The translations under genes were made by a program, and so were the position numbers. DNA of 64,000 nt from Sulfurimonas sp. Its GTDB lineage: Bacteria; Campylobacterota; Campylobacteria; Campylobacterales; Sulfurimonadaceae. The notes beneath the pieces were generated by a model. The model was not told the origin of the DNA. It worked only from the letters and a program-made list of their open reading frames with translations, and did not search any database. The stretch spans positions 2,615,497 through 2,679,496 of the forward strand of contig NZ_CP093396.1 of NCBI RefSeq assembly GCF_029027405.1, in the 5' to 3' direction. Below, one piece after another: positions 8,918 to 17,593 of this stretch. Position 1 is the first letter of the stretch; each line of letters starts with the position of its first letter.

Positions 8918-9346
8918 ATGAAAAAAATACATTTTGAGCAATCACTTGGGCATCTATTCCATATAATCATCCTAGAAATGCGTAGTCAATTGGAAAAAGA
9001 GTTGAAAGCATTTGGGGTTACCAATCATCAATTTGGTACACTGTTACTAATCTCTAAACTTGGTTCTTTAACACAAAGACAGATATCAGAAGCGACGGTT
9101 GGAGATGAAGGACTTACAAGCAGACTCATTGGAAGACTAATAAATAAAAAAGTGGTTAAAAAACAAAAAAACCCTGATGATAGGCGTCAGCAATTAGTTT
9201 CTTTGACTATTAAAGGAGAAGAATTACTACAACAAATAATTCCATTAGCAATCAAAGGAAATCAAAAGGTTGAGGAACTAATTGATGATAATGAATATAG
9301 AACACTTTTGAAAATATTAAATAAAATCAAGGCTGGAATTAGATAA
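8918..9346 (+). CDS. MarR-family transcriptional regulator
   Basis: 142 residues when started at the ATG at 8918; an upstream ATG at 8876 would add 14 residues overlapping the promoter. It has a winged helix-turn-helix: Gly-Ser-Leu-Thr-Gln-Arg-Gln-Ile-Ser-Glu (recognition region), then the wing with Asp-Pro-Asp-Asp-Arg-Arg-Gln typical of MarR proteins, flanked by dimerisation helices. It is divergent from the RND efflux operon and is most simply its local repressor, released by a pump substrate. The start has no ribosome site and a -10 box abuts it, so translation may be leaderless. Confidence 0.9.
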   Translation: MKKIHFEQSLGHLFHIIILEMRSQLEKELKAFGVTNHQFGTLLLISKLGSLTQRQISEATVGDEGLTSRLIGRLINKKVVKKQKNPDDRRQQLVSLTIKGEELLQQIIPLAIKGNQKVEELIDDNEYRTLLKILNKIKAGIR

Positions 9347-9418
9347 TTTTATTGAGCTTTTAACCCCTTTTAACAAACATTTGTCTAAACTTCTATTACT
9401 AAAATAAAAGGCTTTTTC

Positions 9419-10807
9419 ATGGTTGTTACTCGTTTTGCTCCTTCTCCTACTGGTTATCTTCATATTGGTGGTTTACGAACTGCTCTATTCTCTTACCTTT
9501 GGGCTAAGAAAAATGGCGGAGAGTTCGTACTTCGCATCGAAGATACAGACAAAGCAAGAAACTCACAAGAAGCTACAGATGCAATACTCAAAGCTTTTGA
9601 GTGGTTAGGTCTAAAACATGATGGCGAGATAACTTACCAGTCACAAAGAGATGAGATATATACAAAATACATCAAACAACTTTTAGATGAGGGAAAAGCA
9701 TACAAATGTTACATGTCAAAGGAGGAACTCACAGAACTTCGTGAAACTCAAATGGCTGCAAAAGAGCGTACAAAATACAATGGAAAGTATCGTGATTTTG
9801 ATGGTACCCCACCAGAGGGTGTAGAGCCTGTTATCCGCATAAAAGCTCCTTTGACTGGTGAAATTTTAGTCAAAGATGGTGTAAAAGGAAATGTATCTTT
9901 TCAAGCCGAAGATATACTAGATGATTTTGTTATCGCTCGTTCAGATGGCGCACCTACTTATAACTTTGTAGTAGCTATTGATGACTATTTGATGGGCATA
10001 AATGAAGTTATCCGTGGAGATGACCATCTTTCAAATACTCCTAAACAAATAGTAGTTTATGAAGCACTCGGGTTTCCTCTTCCTAAGTTTTATCATGTGC
10101 CTATGATTCACAATTCAAAAGGAAAAAAACTCAGCAAACGCGATGGGGCTACTGATGTTATGGCTTATAAAGAAATGGGCTACACTCCAGAAGCTCTTTT
10201 AAACTTTTTAGTCCGTCTTGGTTGGAGTCATGGTGACCAAGAGATATTTAGTATGGAGGAGATGCAAGACCTTTTTAATCCAAAAGATATAAATAAATCA
10301 GCATCTATCTACAATACCGAAAAACTTGACTGGTTAAACTCTCACTATATAAAAAATACTCCAAACACGCAACTAGCAGAACTTCTTCTTAATTATGATT
10401 TAGTTCTAACTTCTCATGATAAAAAGGAGATACTACTAGATGCATTAAAAGAAAGAGCAAAAACACTTAAAGAGCTAGCAATTTTAACAAATGAAATATT
10501 GATAACACCAACTTCTTATGATGAAAAAGCTATTAAAAAAGCATTTAAAGGGGAAGCTACCTCTATTCTAAATGCCTTTGGAACTAAGCTAACAACTTGT
10601 GAGAATTGTCATCTTCCGAGTGATTATCATCATATAATGGAGAGTGTTGTTAGTGAACTAGAGATAGGCTTTGGAAAGATTGGACAACCTCTTCGCGTGG
10701 CACTACTTGGTAAAATGGGTGGTCCAGGGCTTGATGATGTTATGGCTATTCTTGGTAAAGATGAAACTATGTTAAGAATTGCAAATATAATTACAAAACT
10801 AAACTAA
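9419..10807 (+). CDS. gltX: Glutamate--tRNA ligase
   Basis: 462 residues, normal length for a bacterial class I GluRS. The N-terminal Rossmann fold has Phe-Ala-Pro-Ser-Pro-Thr-Gly-Tyr-Leu-His-Ile-Gly-Gly (HIGH motif, His15). The KMSKS equivalent is Lys-Leu-Ser-Lys-Arg at 237-241. A helical anticodon-binding domain follows from about 310. It charges tRNA-Glu, the first step toward protein synthesis and tetrapyrroles. Campylobacterota usually carry two GluRS paralogues, one of which acts on tRNA-Gln; which one this is cannot be settled here. The start ATG has AAAGG upstream. It is probably transcribed alone. Confidence 0.96.
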   Translation: MVVTRFAPSPTGYLHIGGLRTALFSYLWAKKNGGEFVLRIEDTDKARNSQEATDAILKAFEWLGLKHDGEITYQSQRDEIYTKYIKQLLDEGKAYKCYMSKEELTELRETQMAAKERTKYNGKYRDFDGTPPEGVEPVIRIKAPLTGEILVKDGVKGNVSFQAEDILDDFVIARSDGAPTYNFVVAIDDYLMGINEVIRGDDHLSNTPKQIVVYEALGFPLPKFYHVPMIHNSKGKKLSKRDGATDVMAYKEMGYTPEALLNFLVRLGWSHGDQEIFSMEEMQDLFNPKDINKSASIYNTEKLDWLNSHYIKNTPNTQLAELLLNYDLVLTSHDKKEILLDALKERAKTLKELAILTNEILITPTSYDEKAIKKAFKGEATSILNAFGTKLTTCENCHLPSDYHHIMESVVSELEIGFGKIGQPLRVALLGKMGGPGLDDVMAILGKDETMLRIANIITKLN

Positions 10808-10812
10808 AAGCG

Positions 10813-10932
10813 CTCAGTTCTTTCCTTTCTTTTTAGCTTTATAAAGGATTGTATCCTCTTCTTTAACTTGAGCTAATGAGAAGTATAGAAGTTGGTTTTT
10901 GAACAATCCAAGACTGACTAGTTCAAATATCC
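10813..10932 (-). pseudogene. Remnant of a GGDEF-domain C-terminus
   Basis: The minus-strand frame ending with TGA at 10813-10815 reads Glu-Asp-Thr-Ile-Leu-Tyr-Lys-Ala-Lys-Lys-Lys-Gly-Lys-Asn, the standard last helix of a GGDEF domain. About 15 less similar residues precede it. It lies directly downstream of an intact GGDEF gene that ends with an equivalent helix. I read it as the leftover of a tandem paralogue, with no start codon or body left. Confidence 0.5.
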
Positions 10933-12747
10933 TTATAGATACTGAACTTGATTCCTACCACTGTTCTTTGCTTTATAAAGTGCTTTGTCAACTCTCTGTA
11001 TAAGCTCATTTTTATTTTCATTTTTATGATAAATTGTTACACCTACACTCACTGTTTTTCGTTTTACAACAGGAAAGTCATGCCTCTCAATAGTCTCTTT
11101 TATCTTATTTGCAAGATTTATAATATCTTCTTTATCTGCATCTTCTATGATAATAAGAAACTCTTCTCCACCCCATCTACCTACTATATCCGTTTCTCTA
11201 AATACATCTGTAAGAACTTTAGCAAACTCAAATAAAATCTTATCTCCAACTTGGTGTCCATGTTCGTCATTTACTAATTTAAAATAATCAATGTCCAGCA
11301 TAATCACACCGAAAATACTTTCATTGCGTTTTGAGCGTTTAATTTGATAATCTATAGAGTCATCTATTTTTAAACGATTGTATAAACCAGTTAAATAGTC
11401 CTTAGTTGCTACATCTTCAAGTTGTTTATTTTTTTCTTGAATCTCCTGTGTTCTTTCTTTTACCTTTTGTTCAAGTTCTTTATTCTTAGTTATATCTTTA
11501 ACTGTCCAAAGAACACCTTTTGCTAAGTCGGCAGAAGTTTGTTCATCTAAAGCTGTACCAGACAGTTCACACCATACAGTTGAACCATCTTTCTTCTTTT
11601 GTTGGTACTCTATATTCAAGTTCGTTCGATGCACCAAAGTTTTAAAATAAGTTTTACCAAACTCTAAAAATTTACTTTGGGATAAGTGAAGTTCTCTTGT
11701 GCTAATACCAATCATTTCTTCAGGATTTTCATAACCAAATATATTTGCTAGATGCTGATTGGCTTTTAGTATGATTCTATCCTGGCTTATATACATTAAC
11801 CCAACTAAGGCGTTGTCAAAAAGCTGAGCTGATTCAAATTCACTTAGTCTTAGTTTTTTATTTGACTCTCTTATCGCCTTATTCTGATTTTCTTTCTCAA
11901 TAGCAAGTGAGACTAAATGAGCATAAGAGCTAATAAGTTTTAATTCAAAATCACTTGGGGCTTTTACTTTACTGCTGTACATAGCGAAGCTTCCAAGGAT
12001 TTCATCTCGTGAAGAAAATATAGGTTCAGACCAGCAAGCGTGTAGATTTGCTTTTTTAGTTAACTCTAAATATCCTTGCCAATTTTCATGCGTATTAATA
12101 TTCTCAACTATAACTCTTTCTTTTTTATAGACTGCACTACCACATGAACCTATCTTCTCACCAATTTCTACACCATTTATGGCTTCATTATAAAAATCAG
12201 GTAAACTTGGAGAAGCTCCGCTAAAGAGATTTCTTTTACTTTCATTTAACAAAAGGATAGAACACTTGGTATCTTTGTTTCTATCTTCTGCTAGGTTTAC
12301 TATTTTATCGAGGATTTGAGATATGTCGTTATGCTTAGCAATATACTCTAGGAGTAGCTTATTATCTTCATAGATTAACTGATATTCTTTTTCTGCAGTA
12401 ATATTTCTTTCAATACAAAAAAGTCCAATCTTATCTCCTAAATCATTATATAAAACTTGTTTTGTAGTGTAAAAATATGTAATTGTTCCATCTTTATTAA
12501 TGAAAGTCTCTTCATAAGCTTTAGTTTTTCTTGTTGCTAATATCTCATAATCATCTTTTTGAATCTTATTGGCATTTTCAGTTGAATATATCTCAAAGGC
12601 TGTCTTGCCAATAATTTCTTCTCTTGTTTTACCGACAAAACTTAAATGGGCTTCATTGCAATGAGTATATACCCCATCCATATTCTTAAAAAACGCTAAA
12701 TCTGTTATCAATTCAATGAAAGCATCTATATTATTAAAAATGTTCAT
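10933..12747 (-). CDS. PAS-GAF-PAS-GGDEF diguanylate cyclase
   Basis: 604 residues, soluble. It has a PAS domain (about 1-120), a GAF domain (about 135-285), a second PAS domain with PAC (about 305-425), a short coiled coil and a GGDEF domain (about 445-604). The active site reads Arg-Trp-Gly-Gly-Glu-Glu-Phe near residue 522, an active-type motif, so it should make cyclic di-GMP from GTP. No EAL domain and no membrane segment are seen; input is presumably a cytosolic ligand, redox or gas cue via PAS/GAF. The start ATG has no ribosome site but a TATCAT hexamer 6 nt upstream, so leaderless translation is possible. Confidence 0.93.
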   Translation of the reverse strand: MNIFNNIDAFIELITDLAFFKNMDGVYTHCNEAHLSFVGKTREEIIGKTAFEIYSTENANKIQKDDYEILATRKTKAYEETFINKDGTITYFYTTKQVLYNDLGDKIGLFCIERNITAEKEYQLIYEDNKLLLEYIAKHNDISQILDKIVNLAEDRNKDTKCSILLLNESKRNLFSGASPSLPDFYNEAINGVEIGEKIGSCGSAVYKKERVIVENINTHENWQGYLELTKKANLHACWSEPIFSSRDEILGSFAMYSSKVKAPSDFELKLISSYAHLVSLAIEKENQNKAIRESNKKLRLSEFESAQLFDNALVGLMYISQDRIILKANQHLANIFGYENPEEMIGISTRELHLSQSKFLEFGKTYFKTLVHRTNLNIEYQQKKKDGSTVWCELSGTALDEQTSADLAKGVLWTVKDITKNKELEQKVKERTQEIQEKNKQLEDVATKDYLTGLYNRLKIDDSIDYQIKRSKRNESIFGVIMLDIDYFKLVNDEHGHQVGDKILFEFAKVLTDVFRETDIVGRWGGEEFLIIIEDADKEDIINLANKIKETIERHDFPVVKRKTVSVGVTIYHKNENKNELIQRVDKALYKAKNSGRNQVQYL

Positions 12748-12805
12748 AGGTAAATGATAGCATATATTATTTAATCTTATATTTTGAAAGAGCTTTAATT
12801 TATGA

Positions 12806-12824
12806 GAATGATTTTCATTTTATA
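12806..12824. promoter_or_regulatory. Fur-box-like operator
   Basis: GAGAATGATTTTCATTTTA matches 14 of 19 positions of the classical Fur consensus. It lies 35 bp before the permease/ABC operon and is followed by AT-rich promoter-like sequence. If real, iron (or a Fur-family metal such as zinc) would repress the operon. Inference from sequence similarity. Confidence 0.5.
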
Positions 12825-12858
12825 TATAGATATAAGTTTTAAAGAAGTAAAATAAATT

Positions 12859-13896
12859 ATGGAATATATAATAGAATTTTTTACAGCACTTTATGATTTA
12901 AGTAACGCAATGGCAATCTATATTCTTTTAGGTCTAGTCTTTGCAGGTATCTTGCATGAGATAGTGCCTGATTCTATAGTCACTAAGCATCTAGGTAAAG
13001 AGAGCATACTCTCGGTCATTAAAGCTACTGTATTTGGGATACCTCTGCCTGTTTGTTCTTGCGGTGTTATCCCTATAGCAAGTAGCATTAAAAAAAGTGG
13101 TGCTAGCAAGGGTGCAACTTTATCTTTTTTAATCTCTACTCCCATAACAGGTGTAGATTCTATCCTTGCTACTTATGGTATATTTGGTTGGATATTTACT
13201 ATATATCGTATTTTTACTTCTATGGTTATTGCCATGGTTGCAGGAATATTAACAAATTATTTAGATAAAGAAGTTGTAGCAGAAGAAAAACATCAGAGTT
13301 ATCGTAGCTGTTGTTGTTCTACACCCTCTAGTGCATCTAAAGAAAAGCAAAAAAAATTCTCACTCATGGGTGCCATAAAATATGCCTTTGTAACACTTCT
13401 TTGCGGCATCTCAAAAGCACTACTTTTTGGTCTTCTTGTTGGAGCATTAATTACCATAGCAATTCCAGAAAATTTAAGTGATATATTGGTTGAATATTAT
13501 TGGCTTTCATATCTCATAGCTATCTCTATCGCTGTACCGATGTATGTTTGTGCCACAGCATCTCTGCCAATAGCTGCCGCTTTAATGTTAAATGGTGTTA
13601 GCCCTGGAGCCGCTTTTGTATTTTTAAGTGCTGGTCCAGCGACAAACACCGTAACTATTGGTGTTGTTAAAAAAATGCTTGGTACAACTTCTTTATATAT
13701 TTATCTTGGATCTATTATTCTAGGAAGTGTTCTTTTTGGCTTAGGGCTTGATTTTATCTTCGATTCAAACTCTATTGACACTAAATCTCTGATTCACATG
13801 AGTGAAGAAGTAGCTTTCTTTGAAATACTTAGCAGTATTGTTTTATGGAGTTTTATGATATATTTTACTCTTAAATCATATTTTAAAAAGTCTTAG
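12859..13896 (+). CDS. ArsP/SO_0444-type permease (PF03773), putative metal or metalloid exporter
   Basis: 345 residues with about eight or nine membrane segments. The motif Pro-Val-Cys-Ser-Cys-Gly-Val-Ile-Pro (about residues 70-78) is the signature of the DUF318/ArsP permease family. A second repeat has Pro-Met-Tyr-Val-Cys-Ala-Thr-Ala. The cytoplasmic loop near residue 150 holds Cys-Cys-Cys, an obvious metal-binding cluster. Relatives export trivalent organoarsenicals or copper/zinc; the substrate is open here. The gene abuts the next ABC exporter with no gap (stop 13894-13896, ATG 13897). A Fur-like box upstream hints at metal control. Confidence 0.85.
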   Translation: MEYIIEFFTALYDLSNAMAIYILLGLVFAGILHEIVPDSIVTKHLGKESILSVIKATVFGIPLPVCSCGVIPIASSIKKSGASKGATLSFLISTPITGVDSILATYGIFGWIFTIYRIFTSMVIAMVAGILTNYLDKEVVAEEKHQSYRSCCCSTPSSASKEKQKKFSLMGAIKYAFVTLLCGISKALLFGLLVGALITIAIPENLSDILVEYYWLSYLIAISIAVPMYVCATASLPIAAALMLNGVSPGAAFVFLSAGPATNTVTIGVVKKMLGTTSLYIYLGSIILGSVLFGLGLDFIFDSNSIDTKSLIHMSEEVAFFEILSSIVLWSFMIYFTLKSYFKKS

Positions 13897-15666
13897 ATGC
13901 AAAAACAAGAAATTACACTTAGAACTATATACAATCTCATCTTAGAAAAAAAACCTGCTCTTATTTATGGGCAAATTATCACTCTTTTAGCTATCTTAGT
14001 GAGTGTCCCTATCCCTTTGATGTTACCAGTGATGGTAGATGAAATCCTCTTAGACAAACCAGCTCACTTTGTAGATAGTATAAACTTTGTTTTAAGTGAA
14101 ACAACAGCATTTTACTACATAGCCATTGTAACTGTTGTGGTTATATTACTAAGGTTTATCTACTACTTTCTTGGTGTGATTATCACAAAAGTTTTTACTA
14201 AAATTTCTAAACATGTAACCTTTATGATAAGAGAGCGTCTTTTAAATCATCTAAAAGTAGCATCTATGAATGAGTATGAAACTCTTGGTTCAGGTGCCAT
14301 AACTGCCAATCTTGTAACAGATGTAAATACACTTGACAACTTCATCATAACAAGTGTTAGCAAGTTTGTATCCTCTGTTTTAACACTTGTTGCTGTTGGG
14401 ATAGTTATGATAATAATCGACCCAATACTTGGCATTTTGATTCTTATCATTCAACCACTCATTATGCTTCTTAGTAAAAACATGGCATCTGTGGTGGGGA
14501 ACCTAAAAAAAGATGAAAATGAGGCTATTGAAAAATTTCAAGACAACATAGGAGAGACTCTAGACCTTTATGGACAGATAAAAGCATCTAACAAAGAAGA
14601 CTCTTTCTTTAAAGATGCCATCTCTCATGCTAAAAAAGTTCAAATAACCTCGAATGAGTACGGATACAAAAGTGTCGCTTATGAAAAACTATCATATACA
14701 ATCTTTTTAACTATGTTTGAAGTCATTCGTGCTTCTGGACTTATTTTAGTGGTGTATAGTGACCTTAGCATCGGTATGATGTTTGCGATGTTTGGATACA
14801 TTTGGTTTATTATGACTCCTGTTCAAGATATTTTAACCATGCAGTACAGTTACGCATCTGCAATGAGTGCCCTAAAGAGGATAAATAAAATTCTCACTCT
14901 AAAAACAGAATCAAGTGGAACAAAAAACATAGATGCCAAGAGTTTAAATATCTATTTGAACAATCTAAATTTTTCATATTCAAACGATAAACCAATATTA
15001 AAAGATATATCTATAAATATAAATGCTGGTTGTAAAATAGCTCTAATAGGTGCAAGTGGAAGTGGAAAGACTACTTTGGCACAAGTTATTTCAGGTTTTT
15101 ATGAAAAAAATAGTGGTACCTTAAAATATAATGATATCAATACAGAAGATTTAGACAAACGCTCATTAAGAAAAGAGATATTTTTAGTTCTTCAGATGCC
15201 CATACTTTTTAACTCCTCTCTTAGATTTAACATCACTATGGGAGATGAAAGTATTGATGATAAGAAAATATATAAAGCTCTTCAAACTGCTCAACTAACC
15301 GACATGATAGAAGATATGCCAAAAAAACTTGACACCATTGTAGGTCGTCATGGTATCAGACTATCAGGAGGACAAAGACAAAGACTTAGCATCGCAAGAA
15401 TGATTATTGCAAATCCAAGTGTAGTTATTTTTGATGAATCTACTTCTGCTCTTGATGTTCACACAGAAGCAAAACTTCACTCCAGTATTGCTCCACTTTT
15501 AAAAGATAAAACAGTTATAACAATCGCTCACAGACTAAGCACCGTTAAAAATGCTGATATTATTTATGTACTAGAAGGCGGAAAAATTGTCCAAAGAGGA
15601 ACTCACGAAGAGTTAGAAGATGAAGAAGGACATTATATGGAGTTTGTGAAAAAACAGTTAGTTTAA
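13897..15666 (+). CDS. ABC exporter, fused permease and ATPase
   Basis: 589 residues, a half-size exporter: a six-helix transmembrane domain (about 1-310) and one nucleotide-binding domain. Walker A is Gly-Ala-Ser-Gly-Ser-Gly-Lys-Thr-Thr (about 385), the signature Leu-Ser-Gly-Gly-Gln-Arg-Gln-Arg (about 489), Walker B Val-Val-Ile-Phe-Asp-Glu (about 508) and the H-loop His near 544. It would act as a homodimer in the inner membrane. It directly follows the ArsP-like permease, so a joint role in metal or metal-chelate export is likely but not shown. Its end overlaps the convergent histidine kinase gene by 9 bp. Confidence 0.92.
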   Translation: MQKQEITLRTIYNLILEKKPALIYGQIITLLAILVSVPIPLMLPVMVDEILLDKPAHFVDSINFVLSETTAFYYIAIVTVVVILLRFIYYFLGVIITKVFTKISKHVTFMIRERLLNHLKVASMNEYETLGSGAITANLVTDVNTLDNFIITSVSKFVSSVLTLVAVGIVMIIIDPILGILILIIQPLIMLLSKNMASVVGNLKKDENEAIEKFQDNIGETLDLYGQIKASNKEDSFFKDAISHAKKVQITSNEYGYKSVAYEKLSYTIFLTMFEVIRASGLILVVYSDLSIGMMFAMFGYIWFIMTPVQDILTMQYSYASAMSALKRINKILTLKTESSGTKNIDAKSLNIYLNNLNFSYSNDKPILKDISININAGCKIALIGASGSGKTTLAQVISGFYEKNSGTLKYNDINTEDLDKRSLRKEIFLVLQMPILFNSSLRFNITMGDESIDDKKIYKALQTAQLTDMIEDMPKKLDTIVGRHGIRLSGGQRQRLSIARMIIANPSVVIFDESTSALDVHTEAKLHSSIAPLLKDKTVITIAHRLSTVKNADIIYVLEGGKIVQRGTHEELEDEEGHYMEFVKKQLV

Positions 15667-16779
15667 CCAAGACAACTCAAAACGACTTCCCTTTTCCAAC
15701 TCTGAAGTAACATTTATATTGATTTGGAACTCATCACATATCTCTTTAACTATACTAAGTCCGACACCAAAACCACCAGCTAAGTTTGAACTTCTGTTAT
15801 AAAGCTCAAAAATCTCATCAAGTTTTTCTTGTTCTATTCCGACACCTTCATCTTCGATTCTAAAAAACCCTTCTTTTAAAACTATATTGATGTTTGTATC
15901 TGGCATAGAATATTTTATGGCATTTGAGATTAGGTTTGAGAAAAGCAGTTCTACTTTTGTGTTTACGATAGTTAAACTAGATTTATTTAAGTCGGTTTGT
16001 ATATTTATATTTTTAGCGTGAGTTAACTCTGAATAATATTCTATACTTCGCTCCAAAACGGGAAGAAGGTTGAGCAATTCTGATTCTTGTTTTGCCTCAC
16101 TAAAGTTAAGATATGCAAGAGATTGGTAGATGCTATAAAGCTGTTTTGTAGAGATAGATATATTTCTAAGTATCTTTTCATCATAAACCCCTTTTTGTAT
16201 CGCTCTTTTTGAACTCATTCCTAGGGCTGTTATGGGTGTGTTTAACTCGTGTGAAATATCTTGCACAAAATCTTCTATCTCTTTTACCTTTTGATGAATT
16301 GGACGCATAAAAAGCCTAGATAATATCAAAGATATAAAACCAATAGTTATGAAAATAACAAACATTGCAAGTAATACATTTATAAGCAAAGCATCTAGAC
16401 TTTTATGAAATTCATCTGTTTTACTCACTACATACTCTATGCCTAGATGCTCTTGTGGTGCAGAAGACACAAAAACTTTATAACCATCTTTTTCAAAATA
16501 ACTTTTCTCATAAACTTTATTTTGACTAGATTTAATTAAAGTATATTCATAGTTATCTTGCATTTTTGGAAGACTTAGAGCAGTAGATGTCATGTGAGCA
16601 TTTATCACAAGACTTGAAATATTATCGGCTAAATGTTGAAGCTTATAATAAGTCATATTTTCTAATGCATTTTTTTGTGCTGAGTAGTACCAAAAACCAG
16701 AAAGTAAAACAAAAAGTAAAGACGAGCCAAGATAAAGAGCTAAAAAAGAGTAAAATGATTTTTTTTCTAAGCTATTCAA
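15658..16779 (-). CDS. Sensor histidine kinase
   Basis: 373 residues. Two membrane helices (about 10-31 and 132-154) bracket a roughly 100-residue periplasmic sensor without recognisable domain. The dimerisation box Asp-Ile-Ser-His-Glu-Leu-Asn-Thr-Pro-Ile carries the phospho-accepting His177. The HATPase domain has an N-box (Leu-Ile-Ser-Asn-Ala-Ile-Lys-Tyr) and G boxes (Asp-Glu-Gly-Val-Gly-Ile, then Gly-Gly-Phe-Gly-Val-Gly-Leu). There is no clear HAMP domain. It overlaps its response regulator by 8 nt, forming an operon. The signal is unknown; the permease/ABC operon next door is convergent and could be a target. Confidence 0.93.
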   Translation of the reverse strand: MNSLEKKSFYSFLALYLGSSLLFVLLSGFWYYSAQKNALENMTYYKLQHLADNISSLVINAHMTSTALSLPKMQDNYEYTLIKSSQNKVYEKSYFEKDGYKVFVSSAPQEHLGIEYVVSKTDEFHKSLDALLINVLLAMFVIFITIGFISLILSRLFMRPIHQKVKEIEDFVQDISHELNTPITALGMSSKRAIQKGVYDEKILRNISISTKQLYSIYQSLAYLNFSEAKQESELLNLLPVLERSIEYYSELTHAKNINIQTDLNKSSLTIVNTKVELLFSNLISNAIKYSMPDTNINIVLKEGFFRIEDEGVGIEQEKLDEIFELYNRSSNLAGGFGVGLSIVKEICDEFQININVTSELEKGSRFELSWLN

Positions 16780-17419
16780 ACCTATAACCCTCCCCTCTTA
16801 TATTTAAAATATGTTCTTTTCCTACATACTTTCTAAGCTCTTTTATAAGTGTGCGAACAGCATCTCCTGATGGCATTTCATCATATTCCCAAAGGTTTTG
16901 CAACATCTCTTCAACACTTACAACGCGATGACGATTTTTATATAAGTAGTGCAAACAAGCACTTTCTTTAGAACTTAGATGATGTACAGCCTCTTTAGTA
17001 TTTAATATGTGAGTTTGGGTATCAAACTCCAAGTCTAATGCGATTTTCACTAAAAAACTAAGTCCAAAATGTCTTTTTATATTTTCTATGCGTTGAGCTA
17101 ACTCTTCTAAATCAAAAGGTTTTTTTATAAAGTCATTTGCACCTGATTCAAAGGCTGATTTTAAATACTTTGTATCATGAAAGGCTGTTATGAAAATTGT
17201 TGGTGTTTCATCATTAAAACTTCTTAAATTCTTTAACAATGAAATGCCATCGCCATCTGGAACATTTATATCAAAAATATACAAGTCAAATGTGTGTTTT
17301 TCACTTAAACTCAAAGCCTTTTTCATGCTGTAAGTATGAACAACTTCATACTCTTCTTGCAAAAAATCAACCAATATATCTGCTAAAACTGTGTCATCTT
17401 CTAGTAGTAAAATTTTCAT
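16772..17419 (-). CDS. OmpR-family response regulator
   Basis: 215 residues: a receiver domain with the acidic pair Glu7-Asp8-Asp9, phospho-acceptor Asp50 (Ile-Phe-Asp-Ile-Asn-Val-Pro-Asp-Gly) and Lys near 102, then a winged-helix DNA-binding domain (about 125-215) ending in Gly-Glu-Gly-Tyr-Arg-Phe. It is the partner of the overlapping histidine kinase. TATAAT on the minus strand (17425-17430) stands 5 nt before the ATG with no ribosome site, another likely leaderless start. It is divergent from thiI across a 170-bp region containing a 15-bp palindrome. Confidence 0.94.
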   Translation of the reverse strand: MKILLLEDDTVLADILVDFLQEEYEVVHTYSMKKALSLSEKHTFDLYIFDINVPDGDGISLLKNLRSFNDETPTIFITAFHDTKYLKSAFESGANDFIKKPFDLEELAQRIENIKRHFGLSFLVKIALDLEFDTQTHILNTKEAVHHLSSKESACLHYLYKNRHRVVSVEEMLQNLWEYDEMPSGDAVRTLIKELRKYVGKEHILNIRGEGYRFE

Positions 17420-17526
17420 ACTGCATTATATCAAATCATAAAAAACCTGACCACTTAGAAATGTATTATACATAGTATAGATTTAAGCTACCACTCCACT
17501 TTGTGAATATATCTGATACGAGAATA

Positions 17527-17541
17527 TTATAACTGTTATAA
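17527..17541. promoter_or_regulatory. Perfect 15-bp palindrome between regulator and thiI
   Basis: TTATAAC-T-GTTATAA is fully symmetric. It lies about 20 bp upstream of the thiI -10 box (TATACT, 17561-17566), near the -35 position. It could be an operator for the adjacent response regulator or another dimeric factor. In AT-rich DNA, chance cannot be excluded. Confidence 0.3.
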
Positions 17542-17593
17542 TAACAACTCTCTCATATGCTATACTTTCATCTATATAAAACAAGGCTATATC

